From Methylobacterium fujisawaense (GTDB taxonomy: Bacteria; Pseudomonadota; Alphaproteobacteria; Rhizobiales; Beijerinckiaceae): a stretch of DNA of 64,000 nt. This document shows, piece by piece, positions 1-7,646 of the stretch (its first letter is position 1; each line of letters begins with the position of its first letter). Location of the stretch: NCBI RefSeq assembly GCF_014138435.1, contig NZ_JACJIM010000003.1, positions 186,001 to 250,000 on the forward strand, in the 5' to 3' direction. Position numbers and translations under genes: made by a program. The notes beneath the pieces are model-generated. The model was not told the origin of the DNA. It worked only from the letters and a program-made list of their open reading frames with translations, and searched no databases.

Positions 1-82
1 GCCCCACATGGCGCAGAGCTGGAACCTGCTGGGCTTCGACGCCACCCGCTACGACCCGATCGTCGAGGCCCCGGAAGCCTGA
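1..82 (+). CDS. C-terminal end of an RluA/RluC-type pseudouridine synthase (partial)
   Basis: Only the last 26 codons are present, read from base 2 and ending at TGA 80-82. The residues PHMAQSWNLLGFD followed by an acidic tail resemble the end of alphaproteobacterial RluC-type 23S rRNA pseudouridine synthases, where a proline-rich PPHM segment precedes a W-x-x-LGFD motif. In related genomes such a gene often lies just ahead of a HAD hydrolase and the ATP12 chaperone, and both follow here. The catalytic domain is outside the window, so the call rests on the tail motif and gene order. Confidence 0.5.
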   Translation, partial: PHMAQSWNLLGFDATRYDPIVEAPEA

Positions 83-814
83 GCGGGCAGCCAGGGCACG
101 GCCGGGTTCGTCAGGGCGTCCGGGACTTCCGGCCGCCGCCCTGCGGCGCGACCCGCCGATCGCCGTCGGGGCCGCGCCCGGTATGCCGTCGCGACGGTCC
201 CGCGTCTGGTCGAGTCCGCGCCGGACCTCCTGGGCTGCGGCCACGACCCGGGTCGGGCAGGAGAACCGCTTCGCCGTGCCCGTCGCCCTTCGGCCGAATG
301 CGCGTCCCGAGGGCGGTATCCTCGACCCGGCCCGGATGCATCGGCTGGAGGAGCGCCCGTCCGGTCGAGGCTCCTGCAAGCTTCGCTGGTGGATAGGGGT
401 GATGGCTCCGGAGGTCCGTCGCGCCTGCGCCGCCGTGCCGGCACGCAAGGGGCAACGAAGATGGGCGCCTGCGCTCGGTTCAAACGATCGCCCAGGTGCC
501 ACTGCGGCGACGCGACGCGCCGGATGGCGGGATCCCCGCTCAGAGAAGCGCGTGAGGCCGTCTCGGTCTCCGGTGAGAGGTCGGTTTCGCGCATCAAAGC
601 GGGCAGCCGCAGGAGCCTGATCGCCGGATCCCCCTTCCATCCCCAAATCATTGTCGCGGGAGATGTGCGCTGCGGTATCCCCGGTGAAAGTGGACCGTCA
701 TCGGGGCGGGCCGTGCCGCGCATGCCTTGGCAATCGGCCGTGCCGCCTCATATGCTGCCCGCGTCCCGCCGATCCGCTGCGGGGCCAGTTTCCGGCGGTT
801 CGAGACCCTGACAT
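83..814. other. 732-bp stretch with no supportable gene
   Basis: Open frames cross this stretch on both strands, but their translations are rich in Arg, Ser and Pro, mutually overlapping, and lack any recognisable domain or a good ribosome binding site. I see no tRNA cloverleaf, long repeat or clear promoter. The last 100 bases presumably hold the promoter of the PsiF-like gene that starts at 815. Confidence 0.5.
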
Positions 815-1195
815 ATGAAGCTCGCGATGCTGGCCTGCCTCGCCGCCCTGTGCCTCACCGGGCCGATCGCGCACGCCGCACCGGGCGAGGCAGCCAAGGC
901 GGCGCCGACCGCGAACGGCGCCCATCCGGCCGAGGCGGCGTCGCCGCATCCGCCCGCCGCTCCCGCCGCGAATGCGGCGCCCACGCAGGCCGCGCAGCGC
1001 CCGGCCCCGAACTCCCGCGCGGAGCGCCGCCGGCGTTCCTATGCGGCCTGCAATCGCGCCTCGCACCAGCGCGGCCTGCGCGGCGGCAAGCGCCGGCGTT
1101 TCCTGATCCGCTGCCGGCTCGGCTACGAGCGGACCCGGGTTCCCGGCGGTCAGCCCGCCGCGGCCGCGCCGGCACAGCCGGGCCGGAAGCCGTGA
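815..1195 (+). CDS. Small secreted PsiF-like protein
   Basis: A 126-residue protein with a clear Sec signal peptide: basic start, hydrophobic residues 3-17, likely cleavage after Ala-His-Ala near residue 21. Residues 22-70 are Ala/Pro-rich and probably disordered. Residues 76-103 carry YAACN, then a basic segment and FLIRCRL. This matches the pattern of a PsiF repeat (Y-x-x-C-N ... G-x-x-R-x-x-F-x-x-x-C-L), known from phosphate-starvation-inducible exported proteins of unknown biochemical role. The two Cys could form a periplasmic disulfide. The gene lies 58 bp before the HAD phosphatase. Family assignment is moderate and function is unknown. Confidence 0.65.
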   Translation: MKLAMLACLAALCLTGPIAHAAPGEAAKAAPTANGAHPAEAASPHPPAAPAANAAPTQAAQRPAPNSRAERRRRSYAACNRASHQRGLRGGKRRRFLIRCRLGYERTRVPGGQPAAAAPAQPGRKP

Positions 1196-1253
1196 CCGAG
1201 TCCGACATCCGCCCATCCGCGCCGTCGGGGCCGCCTTTGGCGCGTCGTCGGCG

Positions 1254-1919
1254 ATGAGGCTCGTCGTCTTCGACGTCGACGGCACCCTCGTCGACAGCCA
1301 GCACCTGATCGTGGCGGCCCAGGAGGTGGCCTTCGCGGAGAATGGCCTGCCGGCCCCGGGGCGGCGCGAGGCGTTGTCCGTGGTGGGCCTGTCACTGCCG
1401 CAGGCCTTCCGGCGTCTGGTCGGCGAGGACGGCCCCGTTGCGGAACTCTCGGAGAGCTACAAGCAGGCCTACAACCGCCTGCGGCTCGATCCGGCCCATG
1501 AGGAACCGCTGTTCCCCGGGATGGCCGACCTGCTGACCCGGCTCCATGACCGTGGGGATGTGCTGATCGGCCTCGCGACGGGGAAGTCGCGGCGCGGCGT
1601 CGACCGGCTTATCGCGCATCACGGCTGGGCGGAGTGGTTCGCCACGACCCAGAGCGCCGACGACGCGCCGTCCAAGCCGGACCCGACCATGCTGCGGCAG
1701 GCGATCAGCGAGGCCGGTTGCGCGCCGGAGGCGACCGTGATGGTGGGCGACACGACCTTCGACATCGCCATGGGCGTGGCGGCCGGTGCCACGGCCATTG
1801 GGGTCGCCTGGGGGTATCATCCGCCGGACGCGCTCTACGGGGCCGGGGCCGTGACGGTCGTCCCGACGGCCGCTGCGCTGGAGGTGCTGCTTCTCGAGGG
1901 CCTCGCGACGGGCGGCTGA
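1254..1919 (+). CDS. HAD-superfamily phosphatase (Gph/phosphoglycolate phosphatase-like)
   Basis: A 221-residue HAD hydrolase with all four motifs. Motif I is DVDGT (nucleophile Asp7, acid/base Asp9). Motif II is the Thr of ATGKS near residue 109. Motif III is the Lys of SKPDP near 141. Motif IV is GDTTFD at 165-170. A helical cap lies between motifs I and II, as in the phosphoglycolate phosphatase/beta-phosphoglucomutase group. Length is normal. It is followed 46 bp later by the ATP12 gene, an arrangement common in alphaproteobacteria, so co-transcription is likely. The substrate cannot be read from sequence. Confidence 0.85.
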   Translation: MRLVVFDVDGTLVDSQHLIVAAQEVAFAENGLPAPGRREALSVVGLSLPQAFRRLVGEDGPVAELSESYKQAYNRLRLDPAHEEPLFPGMADLLTRLHDRGDVLIGLATGKSRRGVDRLIAHHGWAEWFATTQSADDAPSKPDPTMLRQAISEAGCAPEATVMVGDTTFDIAMGVAAGATAIGVAWGYHPPDALYGAGAVTVVPTAAALEVLLLEGLATGG

Positions 1920-1965
1920 TGGCGAAAGGCTCGCGCGCCGGGCCGGAAACGCCTATCTCGCGTCC

Positions 1966-2757
1966 ATGAGCGATCAGACGACAGACTGGCTCGGCGAACC
2001 GGGCGACGGCGCGCGGCCCGACCCGATCCGTGCGGCCCGGGGCCATTCCAAGCCCGCCCTGCCCCGGCGGTTCTACACGGAGGCCGGCTTCTCCGAAGAG
2101 GCCGACGGATTCCGGCTGACCCTGGACGGACGTCCGGCCAACACGCCGGCCCGCAACCCGCTGCGGCTCCCGAGCCGCGCCCTGGCCGAGCGGGTCGCGG
2201 CGGAATGGGCGGCCCAGGACACTGCGATCGACCCGGCACAGATGCCGCTGACGCGGCTCGCCAACACGGCGATCGACGGCGTCACGCCCCGCTTGGCTGC
2301 GGTGGCGGCCGATCTCTGCGCCTATGCCGGCACCGATCTCGTGGCCTACCGCGCTGGTGACCCGGAGCGCCTCGTGGCGGCGCAGGCGGCGGCCTGGGAC
2401 CCGATCCTCGCCTGGGCGCGGGACGAGTTCGGTGCGCGGGTGATCCTGAGCGAGGGCGTCATGCATGTCGAGCAGCCCGCCGACACGATCCAGGCCCTCT
2501 CCACGGCGGTGAATGCGGTGACGGATCCGTTCCGGTTGGCCGGACTGCACACCCTGACCACCCTGACCGGCTCCCTGCTGATCGCGCTGGCGGTGCTGCG
2601 TGGCCGCCTGGCCCCGGCGGAAGCCTGGGACGCCGCTCACGTCGACGAGACCTACCAGGCTGCCGTCTGGGGGCGCGACGCGGAGGCGGAAGCACGCCTC
2701 GCGGCGCGCCGGATCGAGTTCGAGGCGGCGGCCGCGTTCGTCGGTGTCGAAGGCTGA
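1966..2757 (+). CDS. ATP12-family F1-ATPase assembly chaperone
   Basis: A 263-residue protein with the ATP12 layout. The N-terminal segment has KPALPRRFYTEAGF and a DGRPANTP segment. The alpha-helical C-terminal part has PLTRLANTAIDGV and TDLVAYRA. Mitochondrial Atp12 binds the alpha subunit of F1-ATPase before assembly, and bacterial members are confined mostly to alphaproteobacteria. The bacterial client is inferred to be AtpA. The start ATG follows the HAD gene closely, so the two may share a transcript. No membrane segment or signal peptide is seen, consistent with a cytoplasmic chaperone. Confidence 0.9.
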   Translation: MSDQTTDWLGEPGDGARPDPIRAARGHSKPALPRRFYTEAGFSEEADGFRLTLDGRPANTPARNPLRLPSRALAERVAAEWAAQDTAIDPAQMPLTRLANTAIDGVTPRLAAVAADLCAYAGTDLVAYRAGDPERLVAAQAAAWDPILAWARDEFGARVILSEGVMHVEQPADTIQALSTAVNAVTDPFRLAGLHTLTTLTGSLLIALAVLRGRLAPAEAWDAAHVDETYQAAVWGRDAEAEARLAARRIEFEAAAAFVGVEG

Positions 2758-2894
2758 GCCGAGACCCGAAGTGCGATCCGTCGCGCAGATGCAATTGGGC
2801 AACAATCCGGCATTCGCGGCGCCCGGTCGGCTTCAGCGGCTGACAAGCTGCGAACACTGTTTTAAGGTCGGCGCACATTGTGTTCGAGTCGACA

Positions 2895-3215
2895 ATGCGT
2901 TCCGATCAGCCTGTCCGATGCAGATTTGAAGGCGAACTGGCGACGCTGATTGCCTCGAAGCAATCGTTCCGGGATCTACCCGCGCGATACGCGCTCTTCG
3001 ACGCTCTTTCGGACCTCGAACGCAGGGCAAAGAGCGCCGGTGCCCCCGACCTGACCTTGCGCAAGATCGCCGAAATCCGCTTCCTGACGGGCATCCTGCG
3101 CGAGTCGGTGCGCCCCTTCCCGGTCGCGTCCCTGCGGACGGTGCTGCGGGCTCGCGAGCGGGTCGACCGACGCCGCGTTCCCTCCCCCGAGGCGGCGGAT
3201 CTCGACGCGGTCTGA
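2895..3215 (+). CDS. Hypothetical protein, about 106 aa
   Basis: The open frame can start at GTG 2880 or ATG 2895; the ATG was chosen. The product is a mixed helical, soluble, Arg-rich protein. It has a recognisable amphipathic stretch (RYALFDALSDLERRAKSAG) and a basic C-terminal half. No family is recognised. Codon positions look coding (strong third-position GC), and the frame ends 23 bp before the convergent glutathione peroxidase gene. Preserved spacing supports a real gene, but no function can be offered. Confidence 0.5.
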   Translation: MRSDQPVRCRFEGELATLIASKQSFRDLPARYALFDALSDLERRAKSAGAPDLTLRKIAEIRFLTGILRESVRPFPVASLRTVLRARERVDRRRVPSPEAADLDAV

Positions 3216-3238
3216 CGCCAGAGTCTCGCCGACGCGGC

Positions 3239-3730
3239 TCAGGCTGGCGCGGCCAGGGCAGCCCGGATCTTCGCCTCCAGGGCCGCGGGCTTCGTCCCGG
3301 GCGCGAAACGGGCGATGACCCGGCCGTCACGACCCACCAGAAACTTGGTGAAGTTCCACTTGACCATCCGCGTGCCGAACAGCCCCGGTCGGGCCTGGGT
3401 AAGATGGGCGTAGAGCGGATCGGCATCCGGCCCGTTCACCGCGATCTTGGCGAGCACCGGGAAACTCACGTCGTAGCGCAGCGAGCAGAATTGCGCGATT
3501 TCGGTGGCGTCGCCCGGCTCCTGGGCGCCGAACTGGTTGCAGGGGAAGCCCAGGATCGTCAGACCTTCCTCCCGGTATCGGCGCGACAGCGCCTCCAGGC
3601 CCTCATATTGCGGGGTGAAGCCGCAGCGGGAGGCCGTGTTGACGATGAGCAGCACCTGTCCGCGATGCTGCGCGAGCGGGTAAGGCGTGCCGTCGGCCGC
3701 GGACACGCTGAGATCGTGAACTGTCGTCAT
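3239..3730 (-). CDS. Glutathione peroxidase family protein
   Basis: A 163-residue thiol peroxidase of the GPx fold, without signal peptide. It has the peroxidatic Cys36 in NTASRCGFTPQY, the GFPCNQFG motif at 61-68, and the WNFTKF motif (Trp125, Asn126), which together supply the catalytic tetrad. A second Cys at 82 lies where the resolving Cys of thioredoxin-dependent, BtuE-like GPx enzymes is found. It may therefore use thioredoxin rather than glutathione, which is an inference. It reduces peroxides in the cytoplasm. Length is typical. The gene stands alone. Confidence 0.93.
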   Translation of the reverse strand: MTTVHDLSVSAADGTPYPLAQHRGQVLLIVNTASRCGFTPQYEGLEALSRRYREEGLTILGFPCNQFGAQEPGDATEIAQFCSLRYDVSFPVLAKIAVNGPDADPLYAHLTQARPGLFGTRMVKWNFTKFLVGRDGRVIARFAPGTKPAALEAKIRAALAAPA

Positions 3731-4034
3731 GCCCGATCACTTGAGCAAACCGGCCGGTTCCGCAAGACGCGCGCATCATCTCATCGCGACCGCGCCGCGG
3801 CGGCGCCGGCGGCGCGTGGAGCCCGCCTCCCCTCCGCGCCCGACCGGGATGTGGGGATGCCGCGCTGTCGCTTCCTCGTCCGGGGCGCATCCACGGTGCC
3901 GGAGGCGCCGGGCACCGGATTGCGGGACAGGCAATCCGCCCGGCTGACGGGCGTCCGACCCGGAGTGCTGAAACGGAGCGGTTACGTGTTCATGAGCCCC
4001 TGAGAGTGGGCTCCTCCGGTCCGGGCCGATGGGC
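3731..4034. other. 304-bp intergenic stretch with two adjacent hairpins
   Basis: This lies between two minus-strand genes, the YkgJ-like gene (upstream) and glutathione peroxidase (downstream). It should contain the peroxidase promoter near 3731-3800. Its middle holds two neighbouring perfect inverted repeats (3894-3938, listed separately). No coding frame with family resemblance was found. Confidence 0.5.
3894..3938 (-). terminator. Two back-to-back hairpins, possible terminator or REP-like element
   Basis: CGGTGCC (3894-3900) pairs with GGCACCG (3911-3917) across a 10-nt loop. CGGATTGC (3916-3923) pairs with GCAATCCG (3931-3938) across a 7-nt loop. Both stems are perfect and nearly abut. 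The pair lies about 100 bp past the end of the minus-strand YkgJ-like gene. There is no T-run, so a classical intrinsic terminator is not certain; transcript-end protection or a REP-type repeat are alternatives. Confidence 0.4.
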
Positions 4035-4568
4035 TCAGGCCGGGACTTTCCGGACGTCGAAGCTCGGGCCCTGCGGGGTCATGCGGTCGGTGGTGACGAT
4101 GCGTTCGTCGGCGCCGACCACTCCGAGACTGACATCGCGGTCCGGCAGGACGACGGTGGTGCTCTTGTTGACGTGGACCAGCACGTGCCGCCGCAGCGGC
4201 ACCGAGGCGACGGCCCAGCGTTTGAGCTGCCCGTAATAGGGTTCGCGCCGCCACGCGCCCGCTTGGCCGGGATCGACCTGGACGTTCATGTTGCGGGTGA
4301 GCGGGTCGAGGCTCAGCACCATCTTGGCGCGATCCGGCTTCCATTCCGGTCCGAGCCAGCCTTCCGTCATCCAGAGGCAGTGGAATGCCCGGCAATGGTC
4401 GGGCCGGGTGGCGTGAATGGCGCAGCCCTGGCCGGCCCTGGTGTGCCGGCACCATTGTCCGGCCACGCTCTCCACCGCGGGCACGTCGTAGACCTTGCAG
4501 CAGAGCGTGCAGGCGCCGCAGGCGCGGCCGGGGGCGGGTTGTGCGACGAACGTTTCCGGATTGAGCAT
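4035..4568 (-). CDS. YkgJ-family cysteine-cluster protein
   Basis: The product has the clustered cysteines of the YkgJ/CxxCxxCC family (putative Fe/Zn-chelating proteins): CGACTLCC near residue 17, then WCRH, GCAI and HCRAFHC, followed by WM and a variable C-terminal beta-rich half. The frame is open up to 4706, but that would overlap the start of the divergent aminotransferase. ATG 4568 (MLNPETF) begins just ahead of the conserved part and was chosen; 4604 is also possible. The role of the family is not established, though demethylation or metal-cluster chemistry has been suggested. The gene is divergent from the aminotransferase, with about 135 bp between starts. Confidence 0.8.
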   Translation of the reverse strand: MLNPETFVAQPAPGRACGACTLCCKVYDVPAVESVAGQWCRHTRAGQGCAIHATRPDHCRAFHCLWMTEGWLGPEWKPDRAKMVLSLDPLTRNMNVQVDPGQAGAWRREPYYGQLKRWAVASVPLRRHVLVHVNKSTTVVLPDRDVSLGVVGADERIVTTDRMTPQGPSFDVRKVPA

Positions 4569-4704
4569 CGGTCGGGCGTCAACAGAGGCGGTCGCGGGCG
4601 GCATGCGTCCGGTAACGGCCGGCCGCGGGTCCTTCGGGCTACCTGCCGGGGCATCGGGTCGGTAGTGTGGCGGCGGTGACCCTCGCACGAGGACCTTGCG
4701 AACC

Positions 4705-6093
4705 ATGCTCTCGAATCTCGCGACCCGCGACGTCGAAACCGTTCTCCACCCCTACACCAACCTGTCGACGCACCGACAGATCGGTCCGCTGGTTCTGGAG
4801 CGCGGCGAGGGTGTGCACGTCTACGACACCGAGGGGCGTCCCTATATCGAGGGCATGTCCGGCCTGTGGTGCACGGCCTTGGGCTATTCCAACGCCGAGC
4901 TGGTGGAGGCGGCCCGGGCGCAGATGGCGCGCCTGCCCTTCACGCACCTGTTCTCCGGCCGCAGCCACGATCCGGGTATCGAACTCGCCGAGACGCTCAA
5001 GGAGCTGATGCCGGTTCCGACCTCGAAGATCTTTTTCACGTCTTCGGGATCCGAGGCCAACGACACGCAGGTCAAGCTCACGTGGTATTACAACAACGCC
5101 CTCGGGCGCCGGAATAAAAAGAAGATCATCGCCCGGCAGAAGGGCTACCACGGCGTGACGGTCGCCAGTGCGTCGATGACCGGGCTCGCCGCGAATCACG
5201 CCGACTGGGACCTGCCGCTTCCGGGCTTCCTGCACGTCTCCGCCGCCCACCATTACCGGGGCGCCGAGCCGGGCGAGAGCGAGGAGGCCTATTCCGCCCG
5301 CCTCGCCGCCGAACTGGAGGAGACCATCCTGCGGGAGGGGCCGGACACGGTGGCGGCCTTCATCGCCGAGCCGGTCATGGGCGCGGGCGGCGCGATCGTG
5401 CCGCCGCGGGGCTATTTTTCCGCGATCCAGGCGGTGCTGGCGAAATACGAGGTCCGCTTCATCGCCGATGAGGTGATCTGCGGCTTCGGACGGCTCGGCA
5501 CGTGGTTCGGCAGCGAGGCGCTGGGTGCCCGGCCCGATTCGATCTCCTTCGCCAAGGCCCTGACCTCGGCCTACATGCCGCTCGGCGGCGTGAGCATCGA
5601 CGAACCGCTCTACGAAGCGCTTGTCGGCCAGAGCGAGAAGATCGGCACCTTCGGCCACGGCACCACCTATTCCGGACACCCGGTGGCTGCGGCCGTGGCG
5701 CTGAAGGCCATCGAGATCTATCGCCGCGACCGCATCATCGAGGGGGCGGCCGAGAAGGCACCCCAGTTCCAGCGTCGCCTCTCGGCGCTGGCCGGGCACG
5801 ACCTCGTGGGCGAGGCCGGGGGCATCGGGCTGATCGGCGGCCTGGAGATCGTCGCCGACAAGGCCACCAAGCGGCAATACGACCCCAAGGCCGGCGTCGC
5901 TGCGCGCTGCGTCGCCTTCGCGCAGGGCGAAGGTCTGATCGTGCGGGCGCTTGCCGGCGACCGCGTCGCGGTCTGCCCGCCGCTGATCATCGCGCCGGAT
6001 GAGATCGATGCCCTGTTCGACCGGCTCGGCCGGGCGCTCGACCGCACCCGGGACTGGATCCGCGCCGAGGGGCTGGAGGCGATGCCGGGCTGA
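4705..6093 (+). CDS. Class III PLP-dependent omega-aminotransferase
   Basis: A 462-residue fold-type I aminotransferase of the class III family. It has the N-terminal LHPYTNL segment typical of putrescine/beta-alanine:pyruvate transaminases, and TSSGSEANDT for phosphate binding near residue 115. The FIADEVICGFGRLG segment carries the PLP-ring Asp, and the Schiff-base Lys sits in SFAKALTSAY near residue 285. FGHGTTYSGHP follows. Closest known groups use pyruvate as acceptor and an omega-amine (putrescine, beta-alanine, GABA) as donor; the exact donor is not readable. ATG 4705 is preferred over TTG 4696. The gene is monocistronic and cytoplasmic. Confidence 0.9.
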   Translation: MLSNLATRDVETVLHPYTNLSTHRQIGPLVLERGEGVHVYDTEGRPYIEGMSGLWCTALGYSNAELVEAARAQMARLPFTHLFSGRSHDPGIELAETLKELMPVPTSKIFFTSSGSEANDTQVKLTWYYNNALGRRNKKKIIARQKGYHGVTVASASMTGLAANHADWDLPLPGFLHVSAAHHYRGAEPGESEEAYSARLAAELEETILREGPDTVAAFIAEPVMGAGGAIVPPRGYFSAIQAVLAKYEVRFIADEVICGFGRLGTWFGSEALGARPDSISFAKALTSAYMPLGGVSIDEPLYEALVGQSEKIGTFGHGTTYSGHPVAAAVALKAIEIYRRDRIIEGAAEKAPQFQRRLSALAGHDLVGEAGGIGLIGGLEIVADKATKRQYDPKAGVAARCVAFAQGEGLIVRALAGDRVAVCPPLIIAPDEIDALFDRLGRALDRTRDWIRAEGLEAMPG

Positions 6094-6263
6094 GGCGCGC
6101 GGCCGGTCGCGGATGGACCTCAGACGGACGGCGGGAAAACCGTCGTCGGGACCCGGTGCCGCACCCGCATTCCGGTCGAAGACGCGCGCCCCGTCATTTT
6201 GCGTGGCGCGACGTGACCCGGCATGCCGCGAGGTCCATCAGCATCGCGTCTCCGGACGCGGCA

Positions 6264-7586
6264 TCACACCGCGTCGCGCTGCGCGTCCGGCTGAGCGGTG
6301 GCCTGGAGCCCGGTCGCCGTCAGCGGCGTGATGCGCAGCGTGGTGATCCGGTTCTTGGCCTTCCGCAGCACCTGGAAGCGGAAGCCGTGGAAGTTGAAGG
6401 CCGTCCCCTGATCCGGGATGGTCCGGGCCTCGTGGATGACGAGGCCCGCGATCGTGGTCGCCTCCTCGTCGGGGAGTTTCCAGTCCATCGCGCGGTTCAG
6501 GTCGCGGATCGGCACGCCGCCATCGACGTTCACCGACCCGTCCCCCTGCGGGCGTACCCCCGAGACCGTGACGTCGTGCTCGTCGGCGATGTCGCCGACG
6601 ATCTCCTCCAGAATGTCTTCCAGAGTCACGAGGCCCATCACCTCGCCGTACTCGTCGACCACCAGGGCGAAGTGGGTCTTCTTGGTGAGGAAGGCCTTAA
6701 GCTGGGCGCGCAGGGACGTGGTGCCCGGCACGAACCACGTCTCCAGGGCGAGCGCCTCGACCTTGAGGCCCGAGGCGTCGCCCCCCGCCGCGTCGAGCGC
6801 CCGCAGCAGGTCCTTGGCGTGGAGCACGCCCACGATGTTCTCCGGCGTGCCGCGCCACAGGGGCATGCGCGTATAGGGCGAGGACAGGACCGCGCGGACG
6901 ATGTCCTCGGAGGGCTGGTCGGCGTCGATCGCCCGCATCTTGGTGCGGTGGACCATGACGTCGGAGACCGACAGGTCCGAGAGGTCGAGGAGGCCGCCCA
7001 GCATGTCGCGCTCGGCCTTGGCGACGCCCCCCTCCCGGTGCATCAGCGCCACCTGCCCGCGCAGCTCCTCGGCGGCGGTGAGGATCGACTGGTGCTCGCC
7101 GATGGTGACGCCGAACGGCTTCAGCATCAGCCGCACGAGATGCTCGATGGCGATGGCCAGCGGGCCCATCAGCGCCACCGCGAAGGCCACCGGCCGGGCG
7201 GTGAGCAGCGCCGCCTTGTCGGGCTTGGAGATGGCGAGGGTCTTCGGCAGCACCTCGGCGAACACGATGACCAGCACCGACATGCCGACCGTGGCGTAGA
7301 TCACGCCGCTCTTGCCGAACAGCGCGGTGAGCACGCTGGTGGTGAAGGCCGAGGCGCCGATCGCCACGATGTTGTAGCCGATCAGCATGGCGCCGATGAA
7401 GCGCTCGCGGATCGCCAGGATGCGGTTGACGATCGCGGCCCGCGGGTCGCCCGCCTGTTCGAGGGCGTGCATCCGCGCCCGCGACGCGGCCGTGAAGGCC
7501 GTCTCCGCGCCCGCGAAGAAAGCCGAGAGGAGCAACGAGATCGCCACGATGCTCGCGGCGAACCACAGGTCGATATGGGTTTCCAT
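6264..7586 (-). CDS. CNNM/CorC-HlyC family membrane transporter (TlyC-like)
   Basis: A 440-residue protein with the standard order of this family. The N-terminal DUF21/CNNM membrane domain covers roughly residues 1-190 and begins with a hydrophobic helix and AFFAGAETAF. A pair of CBS domains follows, about 205-330, containing SDVMVHRTKM and VDEYGEVMGLVTLEDILEEIV. A C-terminal CorC_HlyC transporter-associated domain ends the protein. Members have been called hemolysins, but the family is now linked to Mg2+/divalent cation efflux with ATP sensing by the CBS pair. Here the role is inferred to be Mg2+ homeostasis. It is the first of two minus-strand genes but has its own 60-bp gap from the upstream gene. 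Confidence 0.9.
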   Translation of the reverse strand: METHIDLWFAASIVAISLLLSAFFAGAETAFTAASRARMHALEQAGDPRAAIVNRILAIRERFIGAMLIGYNIVAIGASAFTTSVLTALFGKSGVIYATVGMSVLVIVFAEVLPKTLAISKPDKAALLTARPVAFAVALMGPLAIAIEHLVRLMLKPFGVTIGEHQSILTAAEELRGQVALMHREGGVAKAERDMLGGLLDLSDLSVSDVMVHRTKMRAIDADQPSEDIVRAVLSSPYTRMPLWRGTPENIVGVLHAKDLLRALDAAGGDASGLKVEALALETWFVPGTTSLRAQLKAFLTKKTHFALVVDEYGEVMGLVTLEDILEEIVGDIADEHDVTVSGVRPQGDGSVNVDGGVPIRDLNRAMDWKLPDEEATTIAGLVIHEARTIPDQGTAFNFHGFRFQVLRKAKNRITTLRITPLTATGLQATAQPDAQRDAV

Positions 7587-7646
7587 CGGGTCCGTCAGGC
7601 ACGCCGCGCGCGGCTTGTCGGCCGCCCATATAGCGCCTCCCGCGAC

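Noticed and set aside
49..723. A minus-strand frame of 224 codons near the left end.
   Set aside because: Arg/Pro/Ser-rich, no start signal, no domain, overlapped by other open frames.
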